Source of the DNA: Lachnospiraceae bacterium
GTDB lineage: Bacteria; Bacillota; Clostridia; Lachnospirales; Lachnospiraceae
Reading direction: 5' to 3'
Length of the DNA stretch: 11,875 bases
Assembly: GCA_022790905.1 (NCBI GenBank)
Contig: JAAVYC010000088.1
Span: forward strand, 1-11,875
Shown here: piece after piece, positions 7,592-11,875 of the stretch
Position numbering within the stretch: the stretch's first letter is position 1
Layout: each line of letters opens with the position of its first letter
Notes under the pieces: generated by a model
Told to the model about the DNA's origin: nothing
The model's input: only the letters and a program-made list of their open reading frames with translations
Databases searched by the model: none
Program-made: the position numbers and the translations under genes

Positions 7592-7697
7592 TTTCTTTCC
7601 TTCTTTCTCATACCTTCCGATCGTCCAGATCCCGCCACTCCCAGCAAATATCACCCGATCAGCAAACTATCCCTATCTTAATATATCTTTCGTTATC

Positions 7698-7703
7698 CGT
7701 AAA
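7698..7703 (-). promoter_or_regulatory. Alternative -35 element of an argC promoter (weak)
   Basis: Minus-strand TTTACG here lies 17 bases from TAAGAT (7675-7680), a second possible argC promoter that would start near 7668. Each hexamer has four of six matches, so this is a weak call. It competes with the candidate overlapping the ArgR box. Confidence 0.25.
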
Positions 7704-7725
7704 GAGTTTTTGCATATTTTTTTCA

Positions 7726-7754
7726 TTTTTATGAATATTTATTCATCCCCTCAA
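7726..7754 (-). promoter_or_regulatory. Candidate argC promoter enclosing an ArgR box
   Basis: Minus-strand TTGAGG (7749-7754) and TAAAAA (7726-7731) are 17 bases apart, each with four of six consensus matches. The best ArgR box fills the spacer, the arrangement expected for a repressed promoter. It would give a leader of about 130 bases before argC. Confidence 0.35.
7730..7747. promoter_or_regulatory. ArgR operator (ARG box 1)
   Basis: TATGAATATTTATTCATC matches the ArgR consensus TNTGAATWWWWATTCANA at every defined position except the last base. It is a near-perfect palindrome, TGAAT-ATTT-ATTCA. ArgR/AhrC hexamers loaded with arginine bind such boxes and repress biosynthetic genes. It lies on the argC side of the divergent region. 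Confidence 0.8.
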
Positions 7755-7791
7755 TGTTTATCATACTTTATTCAGCATTATATCATATATC

Positions 7792-7809
7792 AATGAATTA
7801 ATATTTAAA
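7792..7809. promoter_or_regulatory. ArgR operator (ARG box 2)
   Basis: AATGAATTAATATTTAAA matches the ArgR consensus except at the first base and one base in the right half-site (ATTTA for ATTCA). It is separated from box 3 by exactly three bases, the spacing of classical paired ArgR operators, and its centre lies about 62 bases from that of box 1. Confidence 0.7.
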
Positions 7810-7812
7810 AAA

Positions 7813-7830
7813 TATGTATATTTTTTCACT
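7813..7830. promoter_or_regulatory. ArgR operator (ARG box 3), overlapping the argG -35
   Basis: TATGTATATTTTTTCACT fits TNTGNATWWWWATNCANA with two mismatches (TTTCA for ATTCA, and the last base). It sits three bases after box 2, and its last base is the first base of the argG -35 element, so bound ArgR would block RNA polymerase. Confidence 0.6.
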
Positions 7831-7858
7831 TGCAATATAACCTCATTTATTATATAGT
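7830..7858 (+). promoter_or_regulatory. argG promoter
   Basis: TTGCAA (7830-7835), a 17-base spacer and TATAGT (7853-7858) make a good sigma-A promoter, with transcription expected near 7865. The leader to the argG ATG would be about 53 bases. It is directly downstream of the paired ArgR boxes, so arginine repression is likely. Confidence 0.6.
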
Positions 7859-7917
7859 AAGTGCAACGCAATTACGTCAACAAAAGAATTTATTTTTATA
7901 AAGAAAGGATTACGATT

Positions 7918-9135
7918 ATGAAAGAAAAAGTTGTTTTAGCCTACTCCGGCGGATTGGACACCACGGCCATCATTCCATGGTTGAAAGAAAATTATGATTA
8001 TGAAGTGATCTGCTGCTGTATCGACTGTGGACAGGAAGAAGAATTGGATGGATTAGAAGAAAGAGCAAAATTATCCGGAGCTAGCAAATTATATATTGAA
8101 GACATTACTGATGAATTCTGTGACGAATATATCATCCCCTGTGTGCAGGCAGGAGCCATTTATGAAAATAAATATTTACTCGGTACCTCTATGGCACGTC
8201 CTGGTATCGCCAAAAGATTGGTAGAAATTGCACGTAAAGAAGGCGCTAGCGCAGTCTGCCATGGTGCTACTGGAAAAGGCAATGATCAAATTCGTTTTGA
8301 ACTCACGATCAAAGCGCTCGCTCCTGATCTAAAAATTATTGCCGCATGGCGCGACGACAAATGGAATATGGATTCGCGTGAAGCTGAAATCGAATACTGT
8401 AAAGCTCATGGCATCGACCTTCCATTTTCTGCAGACTCTTCTTACAGTCGTGACCGCAATTTGTGGCATATCAGCCACGAAGGCCTGGAATTGGAAGATC
8501 CTGCAAATGAGCCAGATTATAATCATTTGCTCGTACTAGGTGTCAGCCCACAAAATGCTCCTGATAAAGAAGAAGCTATAACACTCACATTTGAAGCGGG
8601 GATTCCAAAAAGTGTAAATGGAAAAGAGATGAAAGTGTCTGATATTATCCGTGAATTGAACCGCTTAGGCGGAAAACATGGAATCGGTATTGTAGATATC
8701 GTGGAGAATCGTGTTGTCGGTATGAAATCTCGCGGCGTCTATGAGACTCCTGGCGGAACTATTTTAATGGAAGCGCAACAGCAGTTAGAAGAACTCGTAT
8801 TGGACCGTGCTACCATGGAAGTAAAAAAAGATATGGGAAATAAAATGGCTCAGATTGTATACGAGGGAAAATGGTTCACCCCGCTTCGCGAAGCCGTTCA
8901 GGCATTTGTAACCTCCACACAGAAATATGTGACCGGAGAAGTAAAATTAAAGCTTTACAAGGGCAATATTATCAAAGCCGGAACCACTTCTCCATACTCA
9001 CTCTACAGTGAATCTCTCGCAAGCTTTACAACGGGTGATCTGTATGACCATCACGATGCAGAAGGATTCATCACTTTGTTTGGACTTCCTCTGAAAGTCC
9101 GCGCTATGAAGATGGCTGAGGCAAAAAAGAAATAG
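7918..9135 (+). CDS. argG: Argininosuccinate synthase
   Basis: ArgG condenses citrulline with aspartate using ATP, the penultimate step of arginine synthesis, in the cytoplasm. From the ATG at 7918 the product is 405 residues, typical of the family. Motifs are the N-type ATP loop AYSGGLDTT (8-16), LGTSMARP (88-95), HGATGKGNDQIRFE (115-128) and SYSRDRNLW (175-183) followed by LEDPANEP (192-199). AAAGGA (7904-7909) lies eight bases before this ATG. A longer frame open from a GTG at 7861 lacks a ribosome binding site and would add a tail absent from the family, so it was rejected. The gene runs alone and divergent from argC. argH is not adjacent; a terminator follows within 50 bases. Confidence 0.98.
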   Translation: MKEKVVLAYSGGLDTTAIIPWLKENYDYEVICCCIDCGQEEELDGLEERAKLSGASKLYIEDITDEFCDEYIIPCVQAGAIYENKYLLGTSMARPGIAKRLVEIARKEGASAVCHGATGKGNDQIRFELTIKALAPDLKIIAAWRDDKWNMDSREAEIEYCKAHGIDLPFSADSSYSRDRNLWHISHEGLELEDPANEPDYNHLLVLGVSPQNAPDKEEAITLTFEAGIPKSVNGKEMKVSDIIRELNRLGGKHGIGIVDIVENRVVGMKSRGVYETPGGTILMEAQQQLEELVLDRATMEVKKDMGNKMAQIVYEGKWFTPLREAVQAFVTSTQKYVTGEVKLKLYKGNIIKAGTTSPYSLYSESLASFTTGDLYDHHDAEGFITLFGLPLKVRAMKMAEAKKK

Positions 9136-9142
9136 GAAAGCT

Positions 9143-9182
9143 AAAAAAAGGATGCTGCATCTCGCAACATCCTTTTTCTTTT
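9143..9182. terminator. Likely bidirectional intrinsic terminator between argG and the J-domain gene
   Basis: The stem pairs GGATG-TGC (9150-9158) with GCA-CATCC (9164-9172) around an ATCTC loop, with one internal C-A mismatch. TTTTTCTTTT follows on the plus strand and seven A residues precede it. It can therefore end argG transcription and also serve the convergent J-domain operon. Confidence 0.85.
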
Positions 9183-9199
9183 GAAAAATATATCAAAAC

Positions 9200-9616
9200 C
9201 TAGCAGGGTTTTAAGCAACAACAATTACACAATATATTTAAACATAACATGCTCAGGCACCAATTGCCCTGGTTAGAATATGGCTTTTCGTACTGTCCTC
9301 TCATACTTTCATACCAGAAATCACCGTTTTCAAACGGATTGCCTCCCGAGCCATGTTGATAAGGACCACTGCTATTGTGTCCATAACTGCCATTCCGATA
9401 TCCGCCATTCTGATAGTGATTTCCCTGCTGGCGTTCCCTCATAATCTGTTCATACGCCTGCTGAACTTCCTTAAACTTTTCTTCCGCCTGCGCTTTGTTC
9501 GGATTATTGATATTGGCATCGGGATGATATCTACGGCTTAACGCCCGATATACTTTCTTAATCTCTTCATCTGTCGCACCCGGCTCTACTCCAAGTACAT
9601 GGTAAGGATCCATCAT
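9200..9616 (-). CDS. J-domain protein with glycine/asparagine-rich linker and cysteine-rich C-terminus
   Basis: Residues 3-64 are a J domain: DPYHVLGVEPGATDEEIKKVYR, the essential HPD at 31-33, and the third and fourth helices with EEKFKEVQQAYE. This should stimulate an Hsp70 (DnaK) ATPase. Residues 65-117 are low complexity, rich in Gly, Asn, Tyr, Ser and His. The last 19 residues hold seven cysteines (C120, C125, C130, C132, C133, C134, C138), ending CNCCCLKPC. There is no zinc-finger or substrate-binding domain of true DnaJ, so it is a specialised co-chaperone, not dnaJ. The Cys cluster could bind metal, form disulfides or be modified; none of this is shown. The start overlaps the DUF5685 stop (ATGA), and GAGGAGG lies eight bases upstream. 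Confidence 0.9.
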   Translation of the reverse strand: MMDPYHVLGVEPGATDEEIKKVYRALSRRYHPDANINNPNKAQAEEKFKEVQQAYEQIMRERQQGNHYQNGGYRNGSYGHNSSGPYQHGSGGNPFENGDFWYESMRGQYEKPYSNQGNWCLSMLCLNILCNCCCLKPC

Positions 9617-10476
9617 TTTCGCTGCCTCCTCGATCCGACATTCTGCTTCTTCTTTTTCTTTAACTGCAGATATTCATATTTTGTCCATATACCTGAATAT
9701 AGAATGTTGCGGATAATCTCTCCATGTAATAAAATTGGCAGACGCTCAAATGATTTTGCGCACTCTGAGAGCATACTGGTCAACATTAATTTACAAAAAG
9801 CATCAAAATTCTTTGTATCGCTCTTATACATATGGCGCAGCACATTGAAATTATGATTTTTGACATCTTTTTCTAAATCTTCATAGGCGTCCATAAGATA
9901 AATAAATTTTCCAAGATAATAGCCAAAACATCGCAACTCTTCTTGCCACTCGTCATCTTTCCAGGCAAAAATCTCCCCTAACATCTCTCCTGTCAGCCCT
10001 GCGACCACATCAATATTGTACTCTTTTGCCGCTTCCGCCGCCTCTAGTTTTTCAATATAGCTCTGAATTGCTTCCACCTGTCTTGGATATTTCAAATAAA
10101 TTCTCTGATAATCTTTATTGAGTATTTTCATGTATGCTTTCTTTGGATAAGAACGACGATCTCTCCAATCATCCTCAAAATTTTCATAGGCGAGGACTAC
10201 ATTCATATCAGCAGCGTAATCTGTAATCTCATTGATGTATGCCAGTTGTTTTTTCGTCGGATGAATCGCACAAGTAAAACGCTTTTTTTGATTTTCTGTC
10301 TCATAGAGACCTGTCAAAAGAACGATCAAAAACGTCATATCATAGGTCAAAAGAGCCTGTCCTTTTACGCCACAATTGCTCTTTAACTTCCTGCACAACC
10401 CACAGTAATATGCCTGATAAACTTTTTTATCTTCCTCTGACAGCTGGCTTTTATTGATATTGATATAGCCAAACAT
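9613..10476 (-). CDS. DUF5685 family protein
   Basis: The 287-residue protein begins MFGYININKSQLSEEDKKVYQAYYCGLCR, the recognisable start of DUF5685 proteins, whose function is unknown to me. CGLC (25-28), with further cysteines at 35 and 69 and H72, may bind metal. The rest looks wholly alpha-helical and soluble. Two acidic motifs stand out: EDDWRD (101-106) and DAYEDLEKD (196-204, including DxxED). The spacing and helical context recall the paired Asp motifs of squalene/phytoene synthase-like folds, but this is inference. The C-terminus is basic (KKKKK and RRQRK). AGAAGGAG precedes the ATG. It is the first gene of a two-gene operon with the J-domain gene, overlapping by ATGA. The partnership suggests a chaperone client or assembly relationship. 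Confidence 0.85.
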   Translation of the reverse strand: MFGYININKSQLSEEDKKVYQAYYCGLCRKLKSNCGVKGQALLTYDMTFLIVLLTGLYETENQKKRFTCAIHPTKKQLAYINEITDYAADMNVVLAYENFEDDWRDRRSYPKKAYMKILNKDYQRIYLKYPRQVEAIQSYIEKLEAAEAAKEYNIDVVAGLTGEMLGEIFAWKDDEWQEELRCFGYYLGKFIYLMDAYEDLEKDVKNHNFNVLRHMYKSDTKNFDAFCKLMLTSMLSECAKSFERLPILLHGEIIRNILYSGIWTKYEYLQLKKKKKQNVGSRRQRK

Positions 10477-10518
10477 ACCTTTCTCCTTCTGTCAGCTAAT
10501 ACTCTTTCATTAAATATT

Positions 10519-10547
10519 ATGTTACATCGCACAAAATAGAGTGTCAA
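10519..10547 (-). promoter_or_regulatory. Promoter of the DUF5685/J-domain operon
   Basis: Minus-strand TTGACA (10542-10547) is a perfect -35 hexamer. After 17 bases comes TAACAT (10519-10524), matching four of six -10 positions. Transcription should start near 10512, about 35 bases before the gene. The -10 lies within one arm of a separated 9-bp inverted repeat. Confidence 0.6.
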
Positions 10548-10591
10548 TAAAGCTATTTATTTTTTAGAAAGATTTTATACTTATGTAACAT
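10519..10591. repeat. Separated 9-bp inverted repeat ATGTTACAT / ATGTAACAT
   Basis: ATGTTACAT (10519-10527) and its exact reverse complement ATGTAACAT (10583-10591) lie 55 bases apart in the 138-base gap between the PilT-like gene and DUF5685. One arm covers the -10 of the DUF5685 promoter. The arms could be operator half-sites or, given the AT-richness, chance. Confidence 0.4.
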
Positions 10592-10614
10592 TTATTCCAA
10601 TGCTGCGATTTTGT

Positions 10615-11676
10615 TCAAAACAAATTGATTTTTTGTATCATTTCTTCTCTGTGATACGCGAAATCAACCGCTGTCTTGGCACTGATATAACTTTTCATAA
10701 ATAGATCATAGATTGCAGCATCCATAGTTCTCATTCCCACTTCGCTGTTTTCTCGCATCACAGATGAAATCTGAACGCTCTTTTTTTCACAGATAAGACT
10801 GCGTATCTGCGGCACTGGCAGCAAAACCTCAAAAGCTGCCGCTCTCCCCCCTCCTTCTTTGGGCAACAGCTGCTGCGCTATCACACCCTCTAGCACTCCC
10901 GCAAATCTCGCGCGAATCCGGTGTTGTGAATCTGCAGAGAACAGATCCAAAAGCTGCTCCACGGAAGATATACATCCATTGCCCGAACACAGTGTTGAGA
11001 ATACCAGACACCCGGCCTCTGCCGCCGTAATGGCAGCCAATACCGTATCCGCATCACACAATTCTCCCACAAAAATTACATCTGTATCCTGCTTCAAAGC
11101 CGCACGAAGTGCCTGGGCATAGGATAGCGCATCATGCCCAATTTCCCTCTGCATAACCATAGAATTTTTTTGCTCATATAAATATTCTACCGGTTTTTCC
11201 AAAGTCATCACTGTCTTTTTCGTATTCTCGATAATTGTATGAAGCAAGGAAGCAATGGTTGTGGATTTTCCACTTCCCATATCTCCCGTCACCAAAATAA
11301 ATCCTTTTCTTTTGTTCACCCATTCTATGGCTGCCTCTGGGATACCGAGCTGTTGGGGCGTTGGCACTTCCTCCGCGAGAAGTCTGCACGATATGGCATA
11401 ACTTTCCATCTGACGAAAGACACTGATGCGCACTCTGCCAAGCTTTTCCACAGAAAGGGAAAATGCTACCTCCCCAGATCTTTCCATCTGCAGCCTCTGC
11501 TCATTTGTCATTATGGATTTTACCAGTTCTTCTGTCTCCTGTGCAGAAACCAAATTTTCCGACACCGTAACAAGCTCCCCGTCGATCCGAAACATGAGCG
11601 GACAATCAGAACAAATATGGAGATCTGAGGCTCCCTTTTCCCTGCCGCTCATTAAAATTTCTTCTATTTTATTCAT
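10615..11676 (-). CDS. PilT-like secretion/twitching ATPase with atypical active-site motifs
   Basis: The 353-residue product has PilT layout: an N-terminal PAS-like domain opening with GASDLHI (15-21), then a RecA-like ATPase. Walker A is GDMGSGKST (131-139). The Asp box is TLEKPVEY (158-165), where EDP is usual. Walker B is DTDVIFVGELCD (197-208), with E205 kept but the Arg of GEMRD replaced by C207. In the His box both histidines are cysteine (C223 in AGCLVF, C230 in STLCS). The C-terminal part (RARFAGVLEGVIAQQLL) is PilT-like. Such ATPases power pilus retraction at the inner membrane face. No pilus genes are beside it. The start at 11676 has AAAAGGA upstream; an earlier ATG at 11700 lacks one. 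A function other than retraction is possible. Confidence 0.88.
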   Translation of the reverse strand: MNKIEEILMSGREKGASDLHICSDCPLMFRIDGELVTVSENLVSAQETEELVKSIMTNEQRLQMERSGEVAFSLSVEKLGRVRISVFRQMESYAISCRLLAEEVPTPQQLGIPEAAIEWVNKRKGFILVTGDMGSGKSTTIASLLHTIIENTKKTVMTLEKPVEYLYEQKNSMVMQREIGHDALSYAQALRAALKQDTDVIFVGELCDADTVLAAITAAEAGCLVFSTLCSGNGCISSVEQLLDLFSADSQHRIRARFAGVLEGVIAQQLLPKEGGGRAAAFEVLLPVPQIRSLICEKKSVQISSVMRENSEVGMRTMDAAIYDLFMKSYISAKTAVDFAYHREEMIQKINLF

Positions 11677-11725
11677 GTTGTCCTTTTCTTTCCATAGCAT
11701 AAAATCTGCTTTTTATTTCTCTTTT

Positions 11726-11734
11726 ATTATATCA
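11726..11734 (-). promoter_or_regulatory. Extended -10 promoter upstream of the PilT-like gene
   Basis: Minus-strand TGATATAAT is a perfect extended -10 element (TGnTATAAT) immediately after the end of rnpB. Transcription would start near 11719, about 43 bases before the PilT-like ATG. The -35 position (TCGGCT, inside rnpB) is poor, as is common for extended -10 promoters. Confidence 0.5.
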
Positions 11735-11875
11735 TAAGCAGGGCTGTAAGCCGAGTTCTGTTTTTCAGATAATCATCTATCTAATCCAACTGTTGCCAGT
11801 CGTCTCAAGCGACCTACCTAAGACTAGCGGGCCACGTCAAACGTCTTGTTTCGGTCTTGCTTCGGATGGGGTTTA
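11735..11875 (-). ncRNA. rnpB: RNase P RNA, 3' part (class A type), cut by the window edge
   Basis: Read on the minus strand, the sequence carries conserved blocks of bacterial RNase P RNA: AAACCCCATCCGAAGCAAGAC near 11845-11874, GGTAGGTCGCTTGAG near 11805-11820, AGATAGATGATTATCTG near 11768-11785, and the terminal ACAGAACTCGGCTTA that forms the 3' strand of helix P4. This RNA is the catalytic subunit that trims the 5' leader of tRNA precursors, working with the RnpA protein. The last bases (GCCCTGCTTA) should pair with the missing 5' end as helix P1. The 3' end at about 11735 is an estimate. No terminator hairpin with a T tract follows. Confidence 0.93.

Larger units (their letters stand above)
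7592..7917. promoter_or_regulatory. Divergent argC / argG control region
   Basis: This 326-base, very AT-rich stretch holds no gene. It carries three ArgR-box matches (7730-7747, 7792-7809, 7813-7830), a plausible argG promoter and weaker argC promoters. On the argC side there is a purine-rich leader with a GC-richer patch near 7615-7660. I see no T-box or other riboswitch there. Confidence 0.8.

Noticed and set aside
7592..7654. Upstream extension of argC from an ATG at 7654
   Set aside because: ArgC proteins begin just before the GxxGxxG nucleotide loop. The extra sequence is leader DNA containing the AAGGAAA ribosome binding site.
7592..7725. T-box or arginine riboswitch in the argC leader
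   Set aside because: The conserved T-box sequence and its terminator/antiterminator pair are absent. ArgR boxes give a sufficient explanation for control.
7861..7917. Upstream extension of argG from a GTG at 7861
   Set aside because: It lacks a ribosome binding site, would start at or before the predicted transcription start, and adds residues before the N-terminal ATP-binding strand. The ATG at 7918 has AAAGGA at good spacing.
10605..10622. AT-rich palindrome at the end of the PilT-like gene, considered as a terminator
   Set aside because: The stem is nearly all A-T, overlaps the stop codon and is not followed by a clear T tract on the minus strand.
11677..11700. Upstream start of the PilT-like gene at 11700
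   Set aside because: No ribosome binding site precedes it, whereas AAAAGGA precedes the ATG at 11676, and the PilT N-terminus fits the later start.
1..11875. Mobile elements, CRISPR arrays, tRNAs and phage genes
   Set aside because: None was found: no transposase or integrase frames, no regularly spaced repeats and no recognisable tRNA folds.

Overview
The window reads as a chromosomal segment of a Gram-positive, low-to-moderate GC anaerobe of the Clostridia, most likely Lachnospiraceae. The evidence is GGAGG-type ribosome binding sites, AT-rich intergenic DNA, a clustered arginine pathway with cyclic ArgJ, a DUF5685 plus J-domain gene pair, and a class A-type RNase P RNA. No transposase, integrase, phage gene, tRNA or CRISPR array is visible. 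This looks like core genome rather than an island.

Left part (1-2551, all minus strand). An orphan LytTR-type response regulator is followed by a lipoprotein-like ComEA (SLBB plus helix-hairpin-helix DNA-binding protein). ComEA is followed nine bases later by an OmpR/PhoB-type response regulator that runs off the left edge. Upstream of the LytTR gene lies a small YdcZ-family DMT transporter.

Middle (2664-9135): arginine biosynthesis. A minus-strand operon reads argC, a GNAT acetyltransferase, argJ, argB, argD, with gaps of 20, 31 and 46 bases and a final 8-base overlap. argG diverges from it on the plus strand. ArgJ recycles the acetyl group from N-acetylornithine onto glutamate. ArgB phosphorylates N-acetylglutamate and has the long architecture of arginine-inhibited enzymes. 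ArgC reduces the acyl phosphate, ArgD transaminates to N-acetylornithine, and ArgG later condenses citrulline with aspartate. argF, argH and carAB are not in the window. The 326-base divergent control region holds three good matches to the ArgR operator. Two of them are 18-bp boxes exactly 3 bp apart at the argG promoter, and one lies within a candidate argC promoter. A hairpin with A and T tracts on either side separates argG from the convergent genes to its right.

Right part (9200-11875, all minus strand). The 3' end of rnpB lies at the edge. It is followed by a PilT-like secretion ATPase whose normally conserved Arg and His box positions are replaced by cysteine. Next comes a two-gene unit with a TTGACA promoter: a DUF5685 protein and a J-domain protein with a cysteine-packed C-terminus, overlapping by ATGA.

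The most interesting leads are the GNAT embedded in the arg operon, the DUF5685/J-domain pair, the Cys-substituted PilT-like ATPase and the ComEA-response regulator coupling. None of these proves a new system from sequence alone.
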